Part shown: one piece after another, positions 43,541 through 54,069 of the stretch
How positions within the stretch are numbered: position 1 is the first letter of the stretch
Layout of the letters: each line of letters starts with the position of its first letter
NCBI RefSeq assembly: GCF_001676725.1
Contig: NZ_CP016172.1
Coordinates: 310,001-374,000, forward strand
DNA from: Bordetella flabilis
Lineage (GTDB): Bacteria; Pseudomonadota; Gammaproteobacteria; Burkholderiales; Burkholderiaceae_B
DNA: 64,000 bases
Direction of reading: 5' to 3'
Notes under the pieces: generated by a model
Databases searched by the model: none
What the model was told of the DNA's origin: nothing
The model's input: only the letters and a program-made list of their open reading frames with translations
Made by a program: the position numbers and the translations under genes

Positions 43541-43774
43541 TTACCACTGCGAGCCGCTGTAGCGGCGGTTTTGCTCTTGGGCGCGGCTCATGGTGTCCTG
43601 CACTTCCTCGATGAAGTCGAAGAAGGCGCCGAAGCCATGGGCAACAGCGCGCGCCATGCGCTTGGCGGCGACGATGGGATGGGAGGTAGGTTGTCCGTTC
43701 AAGGTGTTCTCCAGAATGTCACGTTCGAGGGCGTCGGTCAGACGCAGGTTTTGATTCAGGGCGATGTTCGTCAT
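43541..43774 (-). CDS. Small protein of unknown function (77 residues)
   Basis: I do not recognise this protein. It starts MTNIALNQNLRLTDALERD and has a C-terminal amphipathic stretch ARAVAHGFGAFFDFIEEVQD followed by a polar tail RAQEQNRRYSGSQW. No signal peptide is present. AAGGAG lies just before the ATG, and a near-consensus promoter flanked by two similar dyads lies 45 bases upstream, which together make this a real and strongly regulated gene. The Ala-rich helix could associate with membranes or a partner protein, but no function can be assigned. Confidence 0.7.
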   Translation of the reverse strand: MTNIALNQNLRLTDALERDILENTLNGQPTSHPIVAAKRMARAVAHGFGAFFDFIEEVQDTMSRAQEQNRRYSGSQW

Positions 43775-43819
43775 GGCGGTGCTCCTTGCTGTGGCGTGCT
43801 TGTTCGATCAGTGAAAACC

Positions 43820-43871
43820 ATTATAGGGAAAACCCTAGATGCGGTGCAACAAAAACCTGGGGTTTACCCTA
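43820..43871 (-). promoter_or_regulatory. Promoter of the 77-residue gene with two operator-like dyads
   Basis: Minus strand: -35 TTGCAC (43844-43849) and -10 TATAAT (43820-43825), 18 bases apart. Two 14-base dyads lie at 43824-43837 (TAGGG, AAAA, CCCTA) and 43858-43871 (TGGGG, TTTA, CCCTA). The first overlaps the -10 box, the second lies just upstream of the -35, and their centres are 34 bases apart. This is a classic layout for a cooperative repressor. Confidence 0.65.
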
Positions 43872-43955
43872 GTGGTGTTGTAAGTAGGCACGACAAGGCC
43901 CAGCCAGCCCTACACCCGCTGCTGAATGGCCTGCGGAAAAAGTCCGGATAATTAT

Positions 43956-43984
43956 TTACCGTCTGGTCGGTATGTATTTATAAT
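43956..43984 (+). promoter_or_regulatory. tetR promoter with TetR-type operator
   Basis: -35 TTACCG (43956-43961) and -10 TATAAT (43979-43984) are 17 bases apart. The dyad TACCGTCTGGTCGGTA (43957-43972), with perfect TACCG/CGGTA arms, overlaps the -35 box. It is of the ACCGnnnGGTCGGT kind often bound by TetR regulators of fatty-acid-type genes, so autoregulation by the next gene is likely. Confidence 0.65.
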
Positions 43985-44047
43985 AGGCGCTGGCATCCGC
44001 GCGTCGCTCCAGTGCTCACCACTCCCGCCGATGCAGTCCAGGACCCC

Positions 44048-44698
44048 ATGGCCACTTCCGCCGATTCCTCCGTGCCGACCGACGTTGCCAGCCTTCCGGC
44101 GGCACGTCCCCGCGCCGGGCGCCCTCCCAGCATGCCGGCGCCGCGCGAACGTATCCTGGATGAGGCCGCCCGGCTGTTCGCGCGCAGTGGCTATGAAAAC
44201 AGTTCCATGGCGGACGTGGCGGCCAGCCTGGGGGTGTCCAAGGCGGCCATCTACCATTACTTCGGCACCAAGCAGGACGTCTACGACGCCATCATCCTCG
44301 ACGTGCTGAGCGGCCTGACCGCCGCGGTGGCGGCCGAGGTCGAGGCCCAGGCGGACCCCGTCGAGCGCCTGCGCCGTTTCATGCTCGCGCACGCGCGCTA
44401 CTTCGAGGCCCACCACGCCGCCTTCGTCACCATGCTGATCGGCTACTCCGGAATGAGCCCCGGCTACCGCGACGACGCCGCCCGCCTGCGCGACGACTAC
44501 GAGGCCCGCCTGCGGGCGTTGATCGCCGAGGGCGCCGCGCACGGCGTCTTCCGCGATCTCGACCCCGCCGGTACGGGCCGCGCCGTGCTGTCCATGCTCA
44601 ATTGGATGGCGCGCTGGTACAAGCCCGGCCAGGGCCAGGATGCCGAGGCCGTGGCCGCAGGCTACTTCGATTTATTGCTGGGCGGCCTGCGCCGCTAG
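44048..44698 (+). CDS. TetR-family transcriptional regulator
   Basis: This is a 216-residue regulator. The N-terminal helix-turn-helix reads ILDEAARLFARSGYENSSMADVAASLGVSKAAIYHYF (in part, residues about 36-72), an unmistakable TetR domain. The C-terminal ligand domain resembles regulators of acyl-CoA metabolism. I chose the ATG at 44048; an in-frame GTG at 44012 is also possible. The gene is 42 bases upstream of an acyl-CoA dehydrogenase on the same strand, so it probably controls its own operon in response to an acyl-CoA. Confidence 0.88.
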   Translation: MATSADSSVPTDVASLPAARPRAGRPPSMPAPRERILDEAARLFARSGYENSSMADVAASLGVSKAAIYHYFGTKQDVYDAIILDVLSGLTAAVAAEVEAQADPVERLRRFMLAHARYFEAHHAAFVTMLIGYSGMSPGYRDDAARLRDDYEARLRALIAEGAAHGVFRDLDPAGTGRAVLSMLNWMARWYKPGQGQDAEAVAAGYFDLLLGGLRR

Positions 44699-44740
44699 GC
44701 ACTACCTGTTTGTCTACCCCCGACGACCGAGGAGGCCGAC

Positions 44741-45892
44741 ATGGCCCTTGATGCCGAAACCCTGACCCTGTTGCTGGACGCCGTTCGCCGCTTCGTCGCC
44801 GATAAGCTGGTTCCAGCCGAACACGAACTGGCCGAATCCGGCGTCATCCCGGAATCCATCGTGGCCGGCATGCGCGAGCTGGGCCTGTTCGGCCTTTCCA
44901 TCGACCCCGCATACGGCGGCCTGGGGCTGAACATGGTGGAAGAAGTGCAGGTAGCCATGGCGCTCGGCCACACCGCGCCCGCTTTCCGTTCGCTGGCCGG
45001 GACCAATATCGGCATCGGCTCCCAGGCCATCGTGCTGGCCGGCACCGAGGCCCAGCGCGAGCGTTATCTGCCCCGCCTGGCCAGCGGCGAGCTGATCGGC
45101 TCATTCGCCCTGACCGAACCCGACGCCGGCTCCGACGCGATGTCCCTGCGCACCAGCGCCCAGCGCGATGGCGAGCACTATGTCCTGAACGGCACCAAGC
45201 GGTTCATCACCAATGCGCCCGTGGCGGGCCTGTTCACGGTCATGGCGCGCACGCGGCCCGACCGCCAATCCGATGCGATCTCCTGCTTCCTGGTGGAGGC
45301 CGGCACGCCGGGCCTGACACTGGGCAAGCCCGACAAGAAAATGGGGCAGGCCGGTTCGCTGACCTGCGACGTGGTCTTCGACAATTGCCGCGTGCCCGCC
45401 GAGGCGTTGCTGGGCGGAGAAGAGGGCAACGGCTTCCGCACGGCGATGCGCGTGCTGGACAAGGGGCGTCTGCATATCTCGGCGCTGTGCGTGGGCATCG
45501 CGGAACGCCTGCTCGGCGATGCCGTCCGCTATGCCGCCGAGCGCAAGCAGTTCGGCAAGCCGATCGCCGAGTTCCAGTTGATCCAGGCCATGATCGCCGA
45601 CAGCCAGACCGACATCTACGCCGCCCGCACCATGGTGATGGACGCGGCGGCCAAGCGCGACCGCGGCGAAAACACCACCCTCGAAGCCGCCTGCTGCAAG
45701 CTCTTCGCCTCGGAAATGGTGGGCCGCGTCGCCGATCGCGCGGTGCAGATCCACGGCGGCGCCGGTTATATCTCCGAATACGCGGTGGAGCGCTTCTATC
45801 GCGACGTCCGCCTGTTCCGCATCTACGAGGGGACGTCGCAGATCCAGCAATTGGTCATCGCGCGGGAAACGATGAAGGCGCATGGCGTTTGA
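44741..45892 (+). CDS. Acyl-CoA dehydrogenase
   Basis: This 383-residue flavoenzyme introduces a double bond into an acyl-CoA. SFALTEPDAGSDAMSLRTSA near residue 120 and FITNAPVAGLFTVMART near 150 are the FAD-binding loops. DRAVQIHGGAGYISEYAVERFYRDVR followed by RIYEGTSQIQ near 360 contains the catalytic Glu expected in short/medium-chain enzymes. A GAGGAGG ribosome site precedes the ATG. It is followed by a CoA transferase and a hydroxyacyl-CoA dehydrogenase, consistent with beta-oxidation of a specific carboxylic acid. Confidence 0.9.
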   Translation: MALDAETLTLLLDAVRRFVADKLVPAEHELAESGVIPESIVAGMRELGLFGLSIDPAYGGLGLNMVEEVQVAMALGHTAPAFRSLAGTNIGIGSQAIVLAGTEAQRERYLPRLASGELIGSFALTEPDAGSDAMSLRTSAQRDGEHYVLNGTKRFITNAPVAGLFTVMARTRPDRQSDAISCFLVEAGTPGLTLGKPDKKMGQAGSLTCDVVFDNCRVPAEALLGGEEGNGFRTAMRVLDKGRLHISALCVGIAERLLGDAVRYAAERKQFGKPIAEFQLIQAMIADSQTDIYAARTMVMDAAAKRDRGENTTLEAACCKLFASEMVGRVADRAVQIHGGAGYISEYAVERFYRDVRLFRIYEGTSQIQQLVIARETMKAHGV

Positions 45893-46122
45893 CCGGGCGG
45901 CGCGAGGGCATGCCTGCCGCGCCGAGCGGCCCACGTGGTGCAGGGCGGCGTCATACCGGATACGCCGCGCCGCCTTGCCGGCCCGCGCCCCGCGGATGGG
46001 CGGAGCCAATGCGCGTTCCGCGCGCCGGAATCGCGGCGCGGCGCCCGCCATCCCATAAGGCACAATAGCCGACTACACAGACCTGCCTGCTGGCGGATTC
46101 CCAACCAACCACGATCCCGTTC

Positions 46123-47355
46123 ATGTCCACTCGTCCCGCTCCCCTTACCGGCATACGTGTCCTCGACCTGACCCGCGTGCTCGCCGGCCCCTGGTGCACG
46201 CAGAACCTTGCGGACCTTGGTGCCGAGGTGATCAAAATCGAGCGTCCGGGCAGCGGCGACGACACGCGGGGCTGGGGGCCGCCCTACCTGAAGGACCAGG
46301 ACGGCAACGAGACCACGGAAGCGGCCTATTACCTGTCGGCCAACCGCAACAAGATGTCCGTGGCCCTGGATATCGCATCGGCCCGCGGTGCCGCTCTGGT
46401 GCGCGAGCTGGCCCTGCAAAGCGACATCCTGGTCGAGAACTTCAAGGTCGGCGGCCTGCGCAAATACGGGCTGGACTACGAAAGCCTGAGCCAGGCCAAT
46501 CCGCGTCTCGTCTATTGCTCGATCACCGGCTTCGGACAGACCGGACCGTATGCCAGCCGCCCCGGCTACGACTTCATGATCCAGGGCATGGGCGGCTTGA
46601 TGAGCATCACGGGTGAACGCGACGACCTGCCGGGCGGCGGACCGCAGAAGGCCGGTGTGGCGGTGGCTGACCTGATGACCGGCATGTATTCCGCGGTGGG
46701 GGTCCTGGCGGCCCTGTATGAGCGCGAACGCAGCGGCCTGGGCCAGCATCTGGACATGGCGCTGCTGGACTGCCAGGTCGCGATGATGGCGAACCAGAAT
46801 CTGAACTACATGACCTCGGGCGAGGCGCCGCGCCGCGCGGGCAACGCGCACCAGAACCTGGTGCCCTACCAGGTCTTCGCGGTCAGCGACGGGCACATGA
46901 TCGTGGCCGTGGGCAACGACAGCCAGTTCCGCGCATACTGCCGCGTCATTGGCGCGCCGGAGCTCGCGGACGATCCGCGCTTCGCCACCAATCCCAGGCG
47001 CGTCGTCAACCGCGAAGTGCTGGTGCCCATCCTGGCCGCACGCATGGCGCAAGGCGAGCGCGATCATTGGCTGGCGGAACTCGAACGGGCCGGGGTGCCC
47101 GCAGGCCCGATCAACACCCTTGACCAGGTCTACGAAGACCCACAAGTGGTCTTTCGCGAAATGCGCCGGGAATTGCCGCATCCGGCCGCGGGTACCGTGC
47201 CCGTGGCGGCCAGCCCGTTGCGGCTTTCCGGCAGCCCTGTGGCGTACCGGCGCCCGCCACCCATGCTGGGCGAACACACGGAGCAGGTGCTGCGCGAACG
47301 GCTCGGCCTGTCCGACGACGACATCCGCGCCCTGGCCGGCGGCGCCGGCGCATGA
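46123..47355 (+). CDS. CoA transferase family III (CaiB/Frc type)
   Basis: This 410-residue enzyme moves CoA between carboxylic acids. GIRVLDLTRVLAGPWCTQNLADLGAEVIKIE is the N-terminal hallmark (quoted in part), and VAVADLMTGMYSAVGVLAAL near residue 183 carries the conserved catalytic Asp. It lies 230 bases after the acyl-CoA dehydrogenase, a gap containing a promoter-like CACAATAG, so it may have a promoter of its own as well as read-through. It probably activates the acid that the neighbouring enzymes oxidise. Confidence 0.88.
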   Translation: MSTRPAPLTGIRVLDLTRVLAGPWCTQNLADLGAEVIKIERPGSGDDTRGWGPPYLKDQDGNETTEAAYYLSANRNKMSVALDIASARGAALVRELALQSDILVENFKVGGLRKYGLDYESLSQANPRLVYCSITGFGQTGPYASRPGYDFMIQGMGGLMSITGERDDLPGGGPQKAGVAVADLMTGMYSAVGVLAALYERERSGLGQHLDMALLDCQVAMMANQNLNYMTSGEAPRRAGNAHQNLVPYQVFAVSDGHMIVAVGNDSQFRAYCRVIGAPELADDPRFATNPRRVVNREVLVPILAARMAQGERDHWLAELERAGVPAGPINTLDQVYEDPQVVFREMRRELPHPAAGTVPVAASPLRLSGSPVAYRRPPPMLGEHTEQVLRERLGLSDDDIRALAGGAGA

Positions 47356-47419
47356 TGCACGGCGAGAACGCACGCGCGCACTTTCTTTGGATCCGGTATC
47401 ACGCAGGAGAGCAGGCACT

Positions 47420-48934
47420 ATGGCAGAGATCAATACCGTAGGCATCGTCGGAGCCGGCGCCATGGGGCGCGGTATCGCCCAGATCGCGGCCCAGGCGGGC
47501 CTGACCGTCCGGCTGCATGACGCCAGCGGCGATGCCGTCGCCGCGGCGCGTAGCAGCCTGCGGCAGACCTGGGACAAGCTGGTGGAGAAGGGCAAGCTCG
47601 GCGCCGAGTCGGCGCAAGCCGCCCTCGACCGCATCGTTCCCTGCGATACGCTGGCCGACCTGGCGGACTGCCAACTGGTCGTCGAAGCGATCGTCGAACG
47701 GCTGGACGTCAAGCGCGACGTATTCGCCAAACTGGAAGCGGTGGTCCGCGACGACTGCATCCTGGCGTCCAACACATCGTCGTTGTCGATCACGGCCATT
47801 GCCGCCGGCTGCCGCCTGCCCGGCCGTGTCCTGGGCTATCACTTCTTCAATCCCGTGCCCCTGATGAAGGTGGTGGAAGTCATTGACGGCCTGCGCAGCG
47901 ATCCCGCCGCAGGCGATGCCCTCGTCGCGCTGGCGCGCCGCATGGGACACACGCCGGTGCGCGCGCGCGATATGCCCGGCTTCATCGTCAATCACGCGGG
48001 CCGCGGGATGAACACCGAGGGACTGCGCATTGCCCAGGAGGCGGTGGCGTCCTTCGCGCAGGTCGACGCCATCATGCGGGAGCAGGCCGGCTTTCGCATG
48101 GGGCCGTTCGAATTGATGGACCTGACGGCGCTCGATGTGTCGCATCCGGTGATGGAATCGATCTACCGGCAGTTCTTCGATGAGCCGCGGTTCCGGCCGT
48201 CGCCTATCACTACCGTGCGGCTGGCCGGCGGGCTGGTGGGGCGCAAGGCGGGCGAGGGCTTCTACCGCTATGTGGAAGGCCAGAAACAGCTTCCGTCCGA
48301 GCCGGCCGCCCCCGCCGTACCCGATGGCCTGAAGGTGTGGGTCAGCCCGCTGCACCACCAGGGTTACGAAGCGGTCGTCGCGCTGATCGACCGGTTGGGC
48401 GTGGCCCGCGTGGCCGACAGCCACGCGCCCGAGGACGCGCTGATCGTCGTCACGCCCTATGGCGAGGATGTCTCCACGGCGGTCTTCACGCAGGGACTGG
48501 ATCCGTCGCGCACCGTGGGGCTGGACACCCTGCATGGGCTGGACGCGGCGCGCCGGCGCACCGTGATGGCAAGCCCCGCCCTGCTGCCGCAATGGCGCGA
48601 TGCCGCGCACGGCTTGTTCGCCGCGGATGGCGCGCGCGTCAGCGTGATCGAGGACTCGCCCGGGTTCGTGGCGCAGCGCATCGTCGCCACGATCGTCAAC
48701 ATTGCCTGCGACATCGCGCAGCAACGCATTGCGACCGCCAGCGATATCGACAAGGCCGTGACGCTGGGCCTGGGATATCCCGTGGGGCCGCTGGCCATGG
48801 GCGACGCGCTGGGCGCGAACCGCATCCTGGAAATCCTGCGCAATATGGAGCGCGTGACGGGCGATCCCCGCTATCGCCCCAGCCTGTGGCTGCAGCGGCG
48901 CGTGCAGTTGAACATGTCCCTGCTGGCCGGCTAG
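47420..48934 (+). CDS. 3-hydroxyacyl-CoA dehydrogenase (PaaH-like, two C-terminal domains)
   Basis: This 504-residue NAD-dependent enzyme oxidises 3-hydroxyacyl-CoA. The nucleotide fold VGIVGAGAMGRGIAQIAAQAG starts near residue 7, the catalytic His is in YHFFNPVPLMKVVEV near 140, and MPGFIVNHAGRGMNTEGL near 184 begins the first C-terminal domain. A second C-terminal domain (DSPGFVAQRIVATIVN near 412) follows, as in PaaH/PaaC. A GCAGGAGAG ribosome site lies before the ATG at 47420. No enoyl-CoA hydratase or thiolase is present in the operon. Confidence 0.9.
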   Translation: MAEINTVGIVGAGAMGRGIAQIAAQAGLTVRLHDASGDAVAAARSSLRQTWDKLVEKGKLGAESAQAALDRIVPCDTLADLADCQLVVEAIVERLDVKRDVFAKLEAVVRDDCILASNTSSLSITAIAAGCRLPGRVLGYHFFNPVPLMKVVEVIDGLRSDPAAGDALVALARRMGHTPVRARDMPGFIVNHAGRGMNTEGLRIAQEAVASFAQVDAIMREQAGFRMGPFELMDLTALDVSHPVMESIYRQFFDEPRFRPSPITTVRLAGGLVGRKAGEGFYRYVEGQKQLPSEPAAPAVPDGLKVWVSPLHHQGYEAVVALIDRLGVARVADSHAPEDALIVVTPYGEDVSTAVFTQGLDPSRTVGLDTLHGLDAARRRTVMASPALLPQWRDAAHGLFAADGARVSVIEDSPGFVAQRIVATIVNIACDIAQQRIATASDIDKAVTLGLGYPVGPLAMGDALGANRILEILRNMERVTGDPRYRPSLWLQRRVQLNMSLLAG

Positions 48935-48943
48935 TCGCCGGAT

Positions 48944-48963
48944 GCCCGCGCGCGTTAGCGGGC
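48944..48963. terminator. Weak hairpin between convergent dehydrogenase gene and proB
   Basis: GCCCGC (48944-48949) and GCGGGC (48958-48963) pair over six bases with an 8-base loop, 10 bases after the hydroxyacyl-CoA dehydrogenase stop. The gap to the proB stop is 104 bases. No T-run follows, so this is only a possible terminator. Confidence 0.3.
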
Positions 48964-49038
48964 CCGGCTTAGTGCCAGGCATGCCGGGCGGCGGCGGGCT
49001 GCCAGCCGCGCGTCACCGATGGTATGCCCGGCGAGGCC

Positions 49039-50175
49039 CTACAGGACGACCAGGTTGTCCCGATGCACCAGCTCCGGGTCCGTCATGCTGCCCAGCAGCG
49101 CTTCGATCCGCGATGAGGGCTGGCGCATGATCCGGCGCGTTTCCGACGCCGAATAGTTCACCAACCCGCGCGCGCATTCCCGGCCATCCGCGTCCATGCA
49201 GGCGATCACGTCGCCGCGCTCGAAGTCGCCCTCCACGTCCACCACGCCGATCGGCAGGAGGCTCTTGCCTTCGTTGATGAGCGCGCGCACGGCGCCTTCG
49301 TCCAGCACCACGCGGCCGCGCAGGCGCAGGTGGTCGGCCAGCCACTGCTTGCGCGCCGACCACACCGGCAAGACCGCGCGCAGCTCGCTGCCGATGCATT
49401 CGCCCTGCGACAGCCGCACCAGCACGTCGCGTTCGCGGCCGGACGCGATCACCGTGTGCGCGCCGCTGTGCGCCGCCCGCTTGGCGGCCAGCACCTTGGT
49501 CAGCATTCCACCGGTCCCGATGCCGCTGCCCGCGCCGCCCGCCATGGCTTCCAGCGCCGGATCGCCCGCCTGCGCGTGCGAAACGAAGCGGGCCTGCGGA
49601 TCCTTGCGCGGATCGGCTTCATACAGTCCACGCTGGTCGGTCAGGATGATCAGCGCGTCCGCTTCGATCAGGTTGGTGACCAGCGCGCCCAGCGTATCGT
49701 TGTCGCCGAAACGGATCTCGTCGGTGACCACGGTGTCGTTTTCATTGACGATGGGCACGACGCCCAGGCGCAGCAGCGCGAACAGCGTGGACCGTGCGTT
49801 CAGGTAGCGGCGCCGGTCCGCCAGGTCTTCGTGCGTGAGCAGTACTTGCGCGGTGCGCAAGCCATATTCCGCGAAGGCCGCTTCGTAGGCCTGCGCCAGA
49901 CCCATCTGCCCGACTGCCGCCGCCGCCTGGAGTTCGTGCATGGCGGAGGGCCGCTTGCGCCAGCCCAGTCGCGCCATGCCTTCGGCGATGGCGCCGCTGG
50001 AAACCAGCACCAGCTGGCGGCCCTGCTGCCGCAAGGCGGCGATCTGCTGCGCCCAGTGGGCGACGGCCGCACGGTCCAGCCCGCGGCCCTCGTTGGTGAC
50101 GAGGGTGGAGCCCACTTTGGCCACCAGCCTGCTGGCGGCGGAAATCACGGATACGGTGTTGCTGTCAGCGGTCAT
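49039..50175 (-). CDS. proB: Glutamate 5-kinase
   Basis: This 378-residue enzyme performs the first step of proline synthesis, phosphorylation of glutamate. [18 protein letters not shown] near residue 18, [17 protein letters not shown] near 56, [17 protein letters not shown] near 145 and [15 protein letters not shown] near 222 define the kinase domain. A C-terminal PUA domain (residues about 285-378) is present as in long ProB forms. It follows obgE, the usual order in this group. Confidence 0.94.
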   Translation of the reverse strand: MTADSNTVSVISAASRLVAKVGSTLVTNEGRGLDRAAVAHWAQQIAALRQQGRQLVLVSSGAIAEGMARLGWRKRPSAMHELQAAAAVGQMGLAQAYEAAFAEYGLRTAQVLLTHEDLADRRRYLNARSTLFALLRLGVVPIVNENDTVVTDEIRFGDNDTLGALVTNLIEADALIILTDQRGLYEADPRKDPQARFVSHAQAGDPALEAMAGGAGSGIGTGGMLTKVLAAKRAAHSGAHTVIASGRERDVLVRLSQGECIGSELRAVLPVWSARKQWLADHLRLRGRVVLDEGAVRALINEGKSLLPIGVVDVEGDFERGDVIACMDADGRECARGLVNYSASETRRIMRQPSSRIEALLGSMTDPELVHRDNLVVL

Positions 50176-50271
50176 GACGATGGCCGATACAGGAGCGGAA
50201 GGTGACGAGGGTCGTGGCCGCGGGGCGGTGTCTGCCGCCCGCTTGCGGCGGCGATGGAGAGCGATTATGGC

Positions 50272-51778
<1,507 letters not shown>

Positions 51779-51811
51779 GTTTAGCTCCTGCTATGGATAC
51801 CGATGCCCGAT

Positions 51812-52123
51812 TCAGGCGGTGATGTCGCCGATCTGGATTTCGGTGTAGTTCTGACGGTGGCCCTGATGCTTCTGATAGTGCTTGCGACGGCGCATCTTGA
51901 AGATCTTGACCTTGTCATGCCTGCCATGCGCAAGAACTTTCGCCTTGACCACGGCGCCCGAGACGAACGGCGTACCAATTTTCAACTGGTCGCCTTCGCC
52001 CACGGACAGCACCTGGTCCAGGGTGATTTCTTGCCCAATGTCAGCAGGTATCTGTTCTACCTTGAGTTTTTCGCCGGCTGCGACACGATACTGCTTGCCG
52101 CCGGTTTTTATGACCGCGTACAT
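51812..52123 (-). CDS. rplU: 50S ribosomal protein L21
   Basis: This 103-residue protein of the large ribosomal subunit starts [20 protein letters not shown] and contains [37 protein letters not shown] basic sequence (in part). It is first in the rplU-rpmA pair; the promoter lies in the 487-base region shared with ispB. Confidence 0.97.
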   Translation of the reverse strand: MYAVIKTGGKQYRVAAGEKLKVEQIPADIGQEITLDQVLSVGEGDQLKIGTPFVSGAVVKAKVLAHGRHDKVKIFKMRRRKHYQKHQGHRQNYTEIQIGDITA

Positions 52124-52610
52124 GGGTAAATTCCTAGGAAAATGAGGTGATTACGGCGCCCTTGTTTTCCAGCACACTTCATCGCGGCGCCGCCGCTACG
52201 CCAAGGCTTGCACCAGGCTGCGACAGCTTTGCGATGATTTACCATCCCCCCCCGTGATCCACCTGCGTACTTCAGGTCGCACCGCGTGGATCCCTGGGGA
52301 GATGCAGCCCGATGCGAGATACCCGCCCCGGACGCAAGACGCCGAACTCGAAATTCTATCCTCGCCCGCGCCCAAAGTCAAAAAGTGCTGTCCGCCCAAG
52401 GGCTTAGCCCTTGCATCGGGTCGCCGTCGCGGGTCCGCCTGCAGGCATCCCATACGCCGTGCCATAGTGGGGCGCCGGTGCGCGGCGCGCGACGGGGAAT
52501 CGACGCACGACACCGTATAATCCATCCGACCCCCGGTCGGCTTGCATGGCGGGCGCGGGCCCGCGATGAGAGCCGTGCGGCTCGCCTCTTTCTTACCACC
52601 CGGACACGTC
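52124..52610. other. Divergent control region of rplU and ispB
   Basis: These 487 bases separate two divergent housekeeping genes. A TATAAT at 52516-52521 on the + strand is a good -10 box for ispB, with no clear -35. A run of eight C (52244-52253 region) marks the middle. I found no convincing ORF; frames here have shadow composition. Confidence 0.45.
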
Positions 52611-53576
52611 TTGAATCTCCCCGAGCTCATTGCCCCCATTGCCGACGACATGAAGGCGGTCGACGCCGTGATCCGCGCGCGGCTGGATTCCGACGTGGTG
52701 CTCATCCGCACCATCGGGGACTATATCGTCGGCGCGGGCGGCAAGCGCATGCGCCCGGCGCTGTTGCTGATGGTCGCGCGCGCGTTGGGGTACTCCGGCA
52801 CGGACCACCATACCCTTGCCGCGGTCGTGGAATTCATCCATACCGCCACGCTGCTGCATGACGACGTGGTGGACGAGTCGGATCTGCGCCGTGGCCGCCA
52901 GACCGCCAATGCGGTCTTCGGCAATGCCGCCAGCGTGCTCGTGGGCGACTACCTGTATTCGCGCTCCTTCGAAATGATGGTCGATATCGACTCGATGCGC
53001 GTCATGGCCATTCTTTCGCAGGCCACGACGGTCATCGCCGAAGGGGAAGTGCTGCAATTGCTCAATGTGCATGACCCGGATGTCTCGCAGGAGCGTTACC
53101 TCCAGGTGGTGCGCTACAAAACGGCCAAGCTTTTCGAGGCTGCCGCCCAGGCCGGCGCCGTGCTCGCTGGCGCGACCGCGGAACAGGAACAGGCGGCCGC
53201 CGCCTATGGCCGCCATATCGGCACGGCCTTCCAACTGGTCGACGACGTGCTGGACTATGGCGGCGATGCCGAGGCGCTGGGCAAGAATGTGGGCGACGAC
53301 CTGCGCGAAGGCAAGCCCACGCTGCCGCTGATCCGCGTGATGGAAGTCGGCACCCCCGAACAGCAGCAACTGGTGCGCAGCGCCATCGAGACCGGCCATG
53401 CCGATTTCGAAGCCGTCGCGGCCGCCATCCACGCCACCGATGCGTTGCCGCACGCACTGGACGCGGCGCGCGCGGAAGCCGAGCTGGCGCGGCAGGCGCT
53501 GGCCGCGTACCCAATTTCCGTTTATCAGCAATCCCTGCTAGAATTCTGCGCTTTCGCGGTAAACCGTGATCGCTGA
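52611..53576 (+). CDS. ispB: Octaprenyl diphosphate synthase (ubiquinone side chain)
   Basis: This 321-residue trans-prenyltransferase has the two Asp-rich motifs HDDVVDESDLRRG (near residue 81) and LVDDVLDYGGD (near 208), plus GGKRMRPALLLM near 43. It makes the polyprenyl tail of ubiquinone. The family starts NLPELI...DDMKAVDAVI, so I place the start at TTG 52611, giving the length of E. coli IspB (323). An ATG at 52566 would add 15 residues and is the alternative. Confidence 0.9.
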   Translation: MNLPELIAPIADDMKAVDAVIRARLDSDVVLIRTIGDYIVGAGGKRMRPALLLMVARALGYSGTDHHTLAAVVEFIHTATLLHDDVVDESDLRRGRQTANAVFGNAASVLVGDYLYSRSFEMMVDIDSMRVMAILSQATTVIAEGEVLQLLNVHDPDVSQERYLQVVRYKTAKLFEAAAQAGAVLAGATAEQEQAAAAYGRHIGTAFQLVDDVLDYGGDAEALGKNVGDDLREGKPTLPLIRVMEVGTPEQQQLVRSAIETGHADFEAVAAAIHATDALPHALDAARAEAELARQALAAYPISVYQQSLLEFCAFAVNRDR

Positions 53577-53719
53577 TGCAGGCCAGTGCTGCATGGCAGT
53601 CAACAGGGTACGTGGACGGTAGACCGAAGGGCGTGATTGCACGTTGGCCATCTTGGTACAAGGTTGCCTTCATGCGATAAGCACCCGTGCCGGCCGCCCG
53701 CCATCACCGCGCGAAACAT

Positions 53720-53797
<78 letters not shown>

Positions 53798-53842
53798 TGA
53801 TTGTGGTCGAATTCTTGGTGGTGTTCTCGACGCCAGCAGCAG

Positions 53843-53876
53843 AAGCCGGAACCGCGCGAGCGGCGCCGGCTTTTTT
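53843..53876 (+). terminator. Intrinsic terminator after tRNA-Pro
   Basis: AAGCCGG (53843-53849) and CCGGCTT (53866-53872) pair, with further pairing possible in the loop, followed by TTTT. It lies 46 bases after the tRNA. The remaining bases to 54069 show no gene. Confidence 0.75.
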
Positions 53877-54069
53877 GCGTCGGGTGTCGCCGGGCCAACG
53901 GGGTAAGCGCGGGTCGATGTGCGGCCTCTTCGTGCCCATTCCGCACCGTTTCCCGATGGCATAGGCGGGTCAGGCGCTTTATCGCTTTGCCTTTACATGC
54001 GGCCCCATGGGAGCGCGCATGGACGGCGATCTTCCCATCTGTGGGCCCGGCCTCACGGCGCCGGGAAAG

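Noticed and set aside
43077..43562. 161-codon frame running through the octanucleotide repeat as a phase-variable gene
   Set aside because: It has no ribosome site, Arg/Gly-rich shadow-like sequence before the repeat and no recognisable domain after it. Only the repeat itself is reported.
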